This document shows positions 56,101 to 64,000 of a stretch of DNA of 64,000 bases, one piece after another. Source of the stretch: Archivesica marissinica (taxonomy: Eukaryota > Mollusca > Bivalvia > Venerida > Vesicomyidae). The notes under the pieces were generated by a model. That model saw only the letters and a program-made list of their open reading frames with translations. It was not told the origin of the DNA and searched no databases. A program made the position numbers and the translations under genes. The stretch is taken from the NCBI GenBank assembly GCA_014843695.1, contig CM026390.1, positions 15,194,015-15,258,014 on the forward strand, given 5' to 3'. The first letter of the stretch is position 1, and each line of letters begins with the position of its first letter.

Positions 56101-58568
56101 TAGTGTCGCCTGAAATATATAAACTATGCTACTGGAAACATGTCCAAAACTCTAGTGTCGCCTGAAATATATAAACTATGCTACTGGAAACATGTCCAAA
56201 ACTCTAGTGTCGCCTGAAATATATAAACTATGCTACTGGAAACATGTCAAAACTCTAGTGTCGCCTGAAATATATAAACTACGCTACTGGAAACATGTCC
56301 AAAACTCTAGTGTCGCCTGAAATATATAAACTATGCTACTGGAAACATGTCCAAACCTCTAGTGTCGCCTGAAATATATAAACTATGCTACTGAAACATG
56401 TACAAAACTCTAGTGTCGCCTGAAATATATAAACTACTCTACTGGAAACATGTCCAAAACTCTAGTGTCGCCTGAAATATATAAACTACTCTACTGGAAA
56501 CATGTCCAAAACTCTAGTGTCGCCTGAAATATATAAACTACTCTACTGGAAACATGTCCAAAAACTCTAGTGTCGCCTGAAATATATAAACTACTCTACT
56601 GGAAACATGTCCAAAACTCTAGTGTCGCTTGAAATATATAAACTACTCTACTGGAAACATGTCCAAAACTCTAGTGTCGCCTGAAATATATAAACTACTC
56701 TACTGGAAACATGTCCAAAAACTCTAGTGTCGCTTGAAATATATAAACTACTCTACTGGAAACATGTCCAAAAACTCTAGTGTCGCCTGAAATATATAAA
56801 CTATGCTACTGGAAACATGTCCAAAACTCTAGTGTCGCTTGAAATATATAAACTACTCTACTGGAAACATGTCCAAAACTCTAGTGTCGCCTGAAATATA
56901 TAAACTATGCTACTGGAAACATGTCCAAAAACTCTAGTGTCGCCTGAAATATATAAACTATGCTACTGGAAACATGTCCAAAACTCTAGTGTCGCCTGAA
57001 ATATATAAACTATGCTACTGGAAACATGTCCAAAACTCTAGTGTCGCCTGAAATATATAAACTATGCTACTGGAAACATGTCCAAAACTCTAGTGTCGCC
57101 TGAAATATATAAACTATGCTACTGGAAACATGTCCAAAACTCTAGTGTCGCCTGAAATATATAAACTATGCTACTGGAAACATGTCCAAAACTCTAGTGT
57201 CGCCTGAAATATATAAACTATGCTACTGGAAACATGTCAAAACTCTAGTGTCGCCTGAAATATATAAACTACGCTACTGGAAACATGTCCAAAACTCTAG
57301 TGTCGCCTGAAATATATAAACTATGCTACTGGAAACATGTCCAAAACTCTAGTGTCGCCTGAAATATATAAACTATGCTACTGGAAACATGTCCAAAACT
57401 CTAGTGTCGCCTGAAATATATAAACTATGCTACTGGAAACATGTCCAAAACTCTAGTGTGCCTGAAATATATAAACTATGCTACTGGAAACATGTCCAAA
57501 ACTCTAGTGTCGCTGAAATATATAAACTATGCTACTGGAAACATGTCCAAAACTCTAGTGTCGCCTGAAATATATAAACTATGCTACTGGAAACATGTCC
57601 AAAACTCTAGTGTCGCCTGAAATATATAAACTATGCTACTGGAAATATGTCCAAGACTCTAGTGTCGCCTGAAATATATAAACTACTCTACTGGAAACAT
57701 GTCCAAAACTCTAGTGTCGCCTGAAATATATAAACTACTCTACTGGAAACATGTCCAAAAACTCTAGTGTCGCCTGAAATATATAAACTACTCTACTGGA
57801 AACATGTCCAAACCTCTAGTGTCGCTTGAAATATATAAACTACTCTACTGGAAACATGTCCAAAACTCTAGTGTCGCCTGAAATATATAAACTACTCTAC
57901 TGGAAACATGTCCAAAAACTCTAGTGTCGCCTGCAATATATAAACTATGCTACTGGAAACATGTCCAAAAACTCTAGTGTCGCCTGAAATATATAAACTA
58001 TGCTACTGGAAACATGTCCATAACTCTAGTGTCGCTTGAAATATATAAACTACTCTACTGGAAACATGTCCAAAACTCTGGTGTCGCCTGAAATATATAA
58101 ACTATGCTACTGGAAACATGTCCAAAAACTCTAGTGTCACCTGCAATATATAAACTATGCTACTGGAAACATGTCCAAAACTCTAGTGTCGCCTGAAATA
58201 TATAAACTATGCTACTGGAAACATGTCCAAAACTCTAGTGTCGCCTGAAATATATAAACTATGCTACTGGAAACATGTCCAAAAACTCTAGTGTCGCCTG
58301 AAATATATAAACTACTCTACTGGAAACATGTCCAAAAACTCTAGTGTCGCCTGAAATATATAAACTACTCTACTGGAAACATGTCCAAAACTCTAGTGTC
58401 GCCTGAAATATATAAACTATGCTACTCGAAACATGTCCAAAACTCTAGGCTGAAATATATAAACTACGCTACTAGAAACATGTCCAAAACTCTAGTGTCG
58501 CCTGAAATATATAAACTATGCTACTGGAAACATGTCCAAAAACTCTAGTGTCGCCTGAAATATATAAA
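53165..58568 (-). repeat. 52-bp intronic satellite of exon-edge copies (decoy splice acceptors)
   Basis: About 104 units of 52 bp, cut by the gap. In gene orientation each unit reads AGTTTATATATTTCAG then GCGACACTAGAGTTTTGG, ACATGTTTCCAGTAG, CATAGTAG-like. The adjacent exon reads AATATATTTCAG then GAGCGACTCGTGTTGCAGCC, ATGTTTCCAGTAG. The acceptor AG and the ATGTTTCCAGTAG block sit the same distance apart (33 nt), and translation gives TRVLDMFPVA versus TRVAAMFPVV. Units vary at CTATGCTA/CTACTCTA and CGCCTG/CGCTTG. The unit frame stops soon after MFPVA. Confidence 0.95.
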
Positions 58569-59568
58569 NNNNNNNNNNNNNNNNNNNNNNNNNNNNNNNN
58601 NNNNNNNNNNNNNNNNNNNNNNNNNNNNNNNNNNNNNNNNNNNNNNNNNNNNNNNNNNNNNNNNNNNNNNNNNNNNNNNNNNNNNNNNNNNNNNNNNNNN
58701 NNNNNNNNNNNNNNNNNNNNNNNNNNNNNNNNNNNNNNNNNNNNNNNNNNNNNNNNNNNNNNNNNNNNNNNNNNNNNNNNNNNNNNNNNNNNNNNNNNNN
58801 NNNNNNNNNNNNNNNNNNNNNNNNNNNNNNNNNNNNNNNNNNNNNNNNNNNNNNNNNNNNNNNNNNNNNNNNNNNNNNNNNNNNNNNNNNNNNNNNNNNN
58901 NNNNNNNNNNNNNNNNNNNNNNNNNNNNNNNNNNNNNNNNNNNNNNNNNNNNNNNNNNNNNNNNNNNNNNNNNNNNNNNNNNNNNNNNNNNNNNNNNNNN
59001 NNNNNNNNNNNNNNNNNNNNNNNNNNNNNNNNNNNNNNNNNNNNNNNNNNNNNNNNNNNNNNNNNNNNNNNNNNNNNNNNNNNNNNNNNNNNNNNNNNNN
59101 NNNNNNNNNNNNNNNNNNNNNNNNNNNNNNNNNNNNNNNNNNNNNNNNNNNNNNNNNNNNNNNNNNNNNNNNNNNNNNNNNNNNNNNNNNNNNNNNNNNN
59201 NNNNNNNNNNNNNNNNNNNNNNNNNNNNNNNNNNNNNNNNNNNNNNNNNNNNNNNNNNNNNNNNNNNNNNNNNNNNNNNNNNNNNNNNNNNNNNNNNNNN
59301 NNNNNNNNNNNNNNNNNNNNNNNNNNNNNNNNNNNNNNNNNNNNNNNNNNNNNNNNNNNNNNNNNNNNNNNNNNNNNNNNNNNNNNNNNNNNNNNNNNNN
59401 NNNNNNNNNNNNNNNNNNNNNNNNNNNNNNNNNNNNNNNNNNNNNNNNNNNNNNNNNNNNNNNNNNNNNNNNNNNNNNNNNNNNNNNNNNNNNNNNNNNN
59501 NNNNNNNNNNNNNNNNNNNNNNNNNNNNNNNNNNNNNNNNNNNNNNNNNNNNNNNNNNNNNNNNNNNN
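58569..59568. other. Assembly gap of exactly 1,000 N
   Basis: A round-number gap of unknown true size. The left edge is inside the 52-bp satellite and the right edge inside a different 78-82-bp array. Frames of 357-383 codons spanning it have no meaning. Confidence 1.
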
Positions 59569-60322
59569 TTCAACAATATGTACACATAACGCAACCATCT
59601 CCTCATACACACACACACATTCTGTGTTCCCTGAGCACTTTATATATTTTCAACAATATGTACACATAACGCAACCATCTCCTCATACACACACACATTC
59701 TGTGTTCCCTGAGCACTTTATATATTTTCAACAATATGTACACATAACGCAACCATCTCCTCATACACGCACACACATTCTGTGTTCCCTGAGCACTTTA
59801 TATATTTTCACCAATATGTACACATAACTCAACCATCTCCTCATACACACACACACATTCTGTGTTCCCTGAGCACTTTATATATTTTCAACAATATGTA
59901 CACATAACTCAACCATCTCCTCATACACACACACATTCTGTGTTCCCTGAGCACTTTATATATTTTCAACAATATGTACACATAACGCAACCATCTCCTC
60001 ATACACACACACATTCTGTGTTCCCTGAGCACTTTATATATTTTCACCAATATGTACACATAACTCAACCATCTCCTCATACACGCACACACATTCTGTG
60101 TTCCCTGAGCACTTTATATATTTTCAACAATATGTACACATAACGCAACCATCTCCTCATACACACACACACACATTCTGTGTTCCCTGAGAACTTTATA
60201 TGTTTTCAACAATATGTACACATAACGCAACCATCTCCTCATACACGCACACACATTCTGTGTTCCCTGAGAACTTTATATATTTTCAACAATATGTACA
60301 CATAACGCAACCATCTCCTCAT
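59569..60322 (+). repeat. 78-82-bp minisatellite with embedded (CA)n
   Basis: The unit TTCAACAATATGTACACATA, ACGCAACCATCTCCTCATAC, (AC)4-6, ATTCTGTGTTCCCTGAGCAC, TTTATATATTT. Length differences come from the (CA)n part. About 9.4 units are visible; the left end is lost in the gap. No relation to a neighbouring exon was found. Confidence 0.95.
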
Positions 60323-60329
60323 ATACCTA

Positions 60330-61212
60330 AACAATATAGACTGTGATATATATTTCAGACAAGCCAGTACCGTGCATGTACGGAGAGCGTTGTTAAGTAA
60401 TATATTATAGTCTTTTGATTTAAGAAACAATTTACAACATGTAATAAATGTTTTAAAAACACATGCTTTGAATGAAATTTACTTTATAGAACTAGAAAAG
60501 TATGAAATGGAGAATACACCAAATTTTATATTATTTTCTTTCATTTTGTTTAGTAAATATAATCTAAATATTTGTGTTTGTTTCAGACAGAGGAGTCATA
60601 TGTTGTGCTGAATAAGTACACAATTAAAATAAGAAGGTATACCTTTATAACACTAATGTAAAATTGCGTAACAAACACATATTTAAAAAACATCCATGAG
60701 TATAGCCAGTATTTGCTGCAAAATTGAGCTAACATGTCCAAACAAAATACAAATCTTATATACAAACTTACCACTAAGTTGCAAGTCTTTATATGTTAAC
60801 TATAAAACTAATAAAACTTATACCAAAGTTACGTGGAGTAAGTTAAGTCTTTATGTTATGTTAACCCAACATGTATGTTCCCAATGGACATTATATAGCA
60901 AATTGCAGCTTAACGCATTGCTCTACATAATTATCATATATATGTAAACAATATAAAACTAGTGAAAGGTGTAATGTAATAGCATCTTTTGATAAAGCTA
61001 TTGGGACATCAATTATGACATGAAACAGTGCAACAATACCAGTTTAAACAGTGTAACAATACAACTGTAGAACTGACATTATTTAAACTTTAATTTGTAT
61101 TACAGAAAAGAGAAGACAGAGAAGCCTATGAACTCGCTCTGTATTATTTTAAACGGTTAATTTAAATAAAATAAAAAATGTGTTGTGTTTTGTGAGTGAA
61201 ACAGTTATAATG
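60330..61212 (+). other. Possible plus-strand splice-bounded segments, weak
   Basis: Acceptor-like TATATATTTCAG (60346-60357), TTTGTTTCAG (60580s) and TTGTATTACAG (about 61105) precede short open segments. The second segment (TEESYVVLNKYTIKIR, donor GTATAC) joins the third in phase to give a 34-residue basic C-terminus ending at TAA; the first cannot join in frame. Alternatively the third alone ends KREDREAYELALYYFKRLI. I give this low weight; the stretch may simply be non-coding. Confidence 0.15.
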
Positions 61213-61463
61213 TTAATGATATTCCAATCTAATTGGTGCCCTCCTCTCTCTCCTGGGATACCTTCTGTTTTGGATTTGATCTGCTGCATGTACTTGATCT
61301 GTTGCAGGTCTATGATGACTTGTTAGTATAATAAATATAATATTGTATTGATGCTGTATATTCCTGATGGCGAACTCATATATGGCTTGAACAAGATGAA
61401 TAAGATGTTGGGCTAATAGCTTGATGATGATGATAAGGATGAGTCTAGCAATCTCTGTGAAGT
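61213..61463 (-). CDS. Candidate alternative last exon B of a mucin-like membrane protein
   Basis: 251 nt after the acceptor CATTTTAG, open in phase 1 to TAA. It encodes (D)FTEIARLILIIIIKLLAQ..., a hydrophobic start, then a Gln/His/Arg-rich stretch ending RAPIRLEYH. Its phase matches the donor of the mucin-like exon, and its length equals exon A, but residue similarity to A is slight. The LILIIIIKLLAQHL segment is less convincing as a membrane span because of internal Lys, Gln and His. No family recognised. Confidence 0.35.
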
Positions 61464-61820
61464 CTAAAATGAAACAATAATGAAAGACATAATAAAATAA
61501 AAGTTAGCGTAAAATGTATATTGCTCCTTTTTGTTGGAATCCTCTGATTTTAGCAGTGTTCTCTAACCTAATGATGTGATGTGATAAGTCTAATTTTTAT
61601 CAAAACCATGTTACATAAATGCTGGCAACTTTAAGCGGTAAAATATCTGTTACATATACTGTAAGATATCATTTTAGATTTGCTAATTTTAAGATGTGAA
61701 AACTCTGATGTAAATGAATAGTATACAGTAATGAATAGCATTATATGATAATGTTAACAACACATAAAAACAGAGGAAACCAATTAATAGAATCAATCTA
61801 CTTTTAGAAGTATTCAGGAA

Positions 61821-62071
61821 CTAATCAGTTTTAATTGAAGACTTTCCAAGACATCTGCTGGGTTGAATAGCCAGTTCAATTTCAGAGCTGTCCTCCGAAA
61901 TACTATGCATGGAAATATGAGATAGATGAAATCCTCGTTGCTGGGTTGTTGTCATTTCAATGTCCAATGGTCTTTTTCCCCCTATCCGTTTGCATATACA
62001 GATGATAATTAAAATGATGATGATGATGAATGCTATAATGTTGATGATGATGGATGATAGCAAGCCATGAT
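61821..62071 (-). CDS. Candidate last exon A: membrane span and cytoplasmic tail
   Basis: 251 nt after the acceptor TGTCTTTAG, open to TAG (61823-61821). It encodes (D)HGLLSSIIINIIAF, then IIIIILIIICIC as a strong membrane span, then the stop-transfer KRIGGKRP. A tail of about 50 residues follows with acidic SISEDSSEIELAI and ends GKSSIKTD. This is the usual end of a single-pass type I membrane protein. Joined to the donor at 62328 (phase 1) it reads ALSP-DHGLLSS. A dispersed repeat (AGAGGAAACCAATTAA, also at 21460) lies just beyond the stop. Confidence 0.5.
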
Positions 62072-62140
62072 CTAAAGACAAAAGAATAAACAAATATAAT
62101 AAATGATTTATAGGTGTTTGTGTACATAGATTGTTAAAGC

Positions 62141-62205
62141 TGTGTAAGTACGGTAACGCAGTGGATGCTCCAGGAGCAAAAGGTCCGGAGTTCGAATCCC
62201 TCTAT
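62141..62205 (+). mobile_element. tRNA-like SINE head fragment
   Basis: GTACGGTAACGCAGTGGATG and GGTCCGGAGTTCGAATCCC resemble the family B head; no body follows. Confidence 0.55.
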
Positions 62206-62613
62206 TCATTTTTTTTTTATACCATATTTATAAGCTAATATCAAAATTACAAATAAAGCTACAATTAATAGCAATCTTAACATATCATTAATAATCTTGT
62301 AAGCACTATTTACATTATCAGAAGTACCAGGTGAAAGAGCTTGTCTAGTGTATAAGGTGAACGTTTGCACTATATGAGTATTGCTATACATACTAATGGA
62401 ACTAGGTGCAGTAGTGTCCGGAGAGGTTATGAGGGTTTCTCGTGAAGATCTAGTAGTTACATTATTGATGTCAGATTTCTCTGCAGTTGTTGTTGTCTTA
62501 GTAGATGTGGGTGTCATGGGTGCTGATGTCATGGGTGTCGATGTCGTGGGTGTCGAGGCTGTGGGTGCGTTGGATGCGATGGTATGATCGGTAGTATGAT
62601 CTTCACATATCTT
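62206..62613 (-). CDS. Mucin-like Ser/Thr/Pro-rich exon with optional read-through membrane end
   Basis: Starts after the acceptor TTATTTTCAG at 62613 and reads KICEDHTTDHTIASNAPTAS..., with degenerate TSTPM/TSAPM repeats and many Thr, a likely O-glycosylated extracellular stalk. A possible donor, TTTCACCTG|GTACTT, ends the exon at 62328 (286 nt, phase 1) and would feed exons A or B. Without splicing the frame continues through KIINDMLRLLLIVALFVIL, a membrane span, and stops at 62206 after YGIKKK. Upstream exons (signal peptide, any ligand-binding domain) lie outside or were not recognised. No family assigned. Confidence 0.5.
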   Translation of the reverse strand, partial: KICEDHTTDHTIASNAPTASTPTTSTPMTSAPMTPTSTKTTTTAEKSDINNVTTRSSRETLITSPDTTAPSSISMYSNTHIVQTFTLYTRQALSPGTSDNVNSAYKIINDMLRLLLIVALFVILILAYKYGIKKK

Positions 62614-62649
62614 CTGAAAATAAATAAAGAAAACCATTGCAATATTTTA

Positions 62650-62960
62650 ATATGTTGTATACAACTTTATTTTAATTGATTGCGAAACATGTTATTACAA
62701 TTTATATTAATCATTCTTGAGAGTCATTTCTGATAGAATCCATCATCATTTCTGATAGAATCCATCGCCACCAGAGAGTGACCAGATACTGAGGAATTTA
62801 ATATGTATTAAGAGCACAATCCTAACAACTACAAATGGATGCAAACTACAACCATTTCCTCAGATGTAATCTTCAAACCTTTTCCCGTCTAAGACAGTAA
62901 GAGTGTAATCCTCCATGATACAACTGGATTCAAATTCCAAACCATTCTAATAGAGCGTTT
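62650..62960 (-). mobile_element. Degenerate SINE family B copy
   Basis: TACAACTTTATTTTAATTGA, GCGAAACATGTTATTACAAT and TTTCTGATAGAATCCATC (the last twice, a small tandem duplication) correspond to the inverse 3' half. The head half is barely traceable. Confidence 0.45.
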
Positions 62961-63005
62961 ACCTAGGGGTAAATACGTCAGACGGTTGTGGGTTCGAACC
63001 TCTGT
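62961..63005 (+). mobile_element. tRNA-like fragment
   Basis: GACGGTTGTGGGTTCGAACC is a good B box after an eroded 5' half. It does not fold as a functional tRNA. Confidence 0.4.
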
Positions 63006-63009
63006 TAGG

Positions 63010-64000
63010 ATTTGATTATTTTATTCACATTGCTTCATTTCATAAAATCACCTTCTGTTATGACACATTATTAGCAACATTCAATGATTTTATTAACAGC
63101 TATAATACATGTAAAACTATACATTTTCTGGTAGATCTCATCAAACCATTTGCAAAAAAAAATATATATAGTTTAACTTTGTTACACCATAAATTTTGAA
63201 ATGAATGGACTTGTAAATGATGAAAAATTGCAGTTGGAAAAGACTTGATTTTCAATTTCTTAATAAAGTTAACCCGAGCTTATTTTCTTCTATAAACATT
63301 TCTCATCTGTTCTGTAACAATTTTATGCACACCGTACTTACAAAGCTCTTATAAATTAATATATTTTTAATATACCGACTCGTAACTGAGTACGAATGAA
63401 CGGTGTACGGTAAACGAGTACGAATGAAAGGTGTACGAACAGCCATTTTGATTTTAGAAATTTGCAAATACATGCTAATTAATCTTCAGACAGCGTAAAT
63501 TTATATTTGCATTTTATTCCAAAACACAATACCGTATCTATTTATACCTCAATCGAGCTTGAGAGAAGGGCACACTTTGAATTATTTTTAGACCCTAAGT
63601 TCGCTTACTTCCCTTGTCCTGTGAGACTTTTGTCATGTCACTCTGCCGCGAGCCAAATAACTAGGATATACCTCAAATTACATTCTTTGAAGTACCCAGA
63701 ATGAAAAGAATACTGATATATCTATCATAAAATACCAATTTCATTAGCGTATATGGCCGTTTTGGACAAATTTATGATATTTGAAATTTTCACTTTCGGT
63801 TTTGAACTGTAAATATATACTGAATAGCCAAATGTCCATATGCCCTATTTGGTCATATCTCCTCCCACTTATGCAAATATTTCAATCGGAAAGCCTTTGC
63901 TCTGTTCATGCAAGACCGTAATACAGAGGACATATTTTATCGGAACACCGATTGCGCAATAATGCGCAGTAAAGATGCCTGATGGTTGCTATCATTATGT
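63010..64000. other. No recognised feature
   Basis: AT-rich. A duplicated GAGTACGAATGAA then GGTGTACG segment (63388-63440) is the only structure seen. If the mucin-like gene extends upstream, its intron lies here. Confidence 0.35.

Noticed and set aside
53165..58568. CRISPR-like appearance of evenly spaced repeats
   Set aside because: Units are directly adjacent with no unique spacers, the genome is eukaryotic, and no cas-like genes are present.
58516..59669. Frames of 357-383 codons across the gap
   Set aside because: They consist almost entirely of unknown residues from N bases.
59624..60143. Frames of 67-93 codons in the 78-82-bp array
   Set aside because: Repeat-derived; unit lengths vary with (CA)n and break the frame.
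60239..60430. ALRTCTVLACLKY frame considered as the missing first-loop exon of the CACNG-like gene
   Set aside because: The donor at its end leaves phase 2, which is out of frame with the TM2 exon, and the GLW motif is absent.

Overview
The window looks like non-coding, repeat-saturated nuclear DNA of an invertebrate animal. Evidence: AT-rich sequence, tRNA-derived SINEs of at least five families, decayed LINE reverse transcriptases, a Tc1-type and a piggyBac-type DNA transposon, many MITEs, long minisatellites, and GT-AG split exons. The SINE and MITE types (one SINE body resembles the V-SINE/HE1 core) suggest a lophotrochozoan, most likely a bivalve mollusc. That is inference without a database search. 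No bacterial-type gene, operon or CRISPR is present.

Layout. 1-12.4 kb: MITEs and SINEs, plus one unrecognised open exon candidate on the minus strand (242-801). 12.4-20.05 kb: two back-to-back minisatellites (44/52 bp and 41 bp units) whose edges share a degenerate motif. 21-25.6 kb: a 1,001-bp near-perfect palindromic transposon with an exact 8-bp target duplication, then an internally deleted piggyBac element with intact ends and an N-terminal coding remnant, then a TTAA-flanked MITE. 25.9-31.1 kb: four more minisatellites. 32-39 kb: SINEs and a four-element nest (TTAA MITE > TA MITE > a Tc1 transposon and a second TA MITE). 40.8-49.4 kb: two LINE remnants, SINEs and a 68-bp minisatellite.

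Recognisable host coding sequence is confined to the right side. On the minus strand, 52925-52791 and 51979-51678 are the last two exons of a four-membrane-span protein of the CACNG/TARP (calcium-channel gamma, stargazin-like) family. The intron just upstream holds a 5.4-kb, 52-bp satellite of about 104 units. Each unit is homologous to the 5' edge of the downstream exon and includes its splice acceptor. The array runs into an assembly gap of exactly 1,000 N, so the exons for the first membrane span are missing or lie elsewhere. Further right, 61.2-62.6 kb on the minus strand, a mucin-like Ser/Thr-rich exon is followed by three possible C-terminal ends, each starting with a hydrophobic segment. 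Two of these are 251-nt exons in the same phase.

The most unusual observations are the satellite of decoy splice acceptors, the datable transposon nest, the palindromic 8-bp-TSD element, a 53-bp micro-transposon with a perfect 8-bp target duplication, two microsatellites that grew inside a LINE codon run and inside a SINE, and the exon cluster with alternative hydrophobic ends. All repeat family names are by eye and need library comparison.
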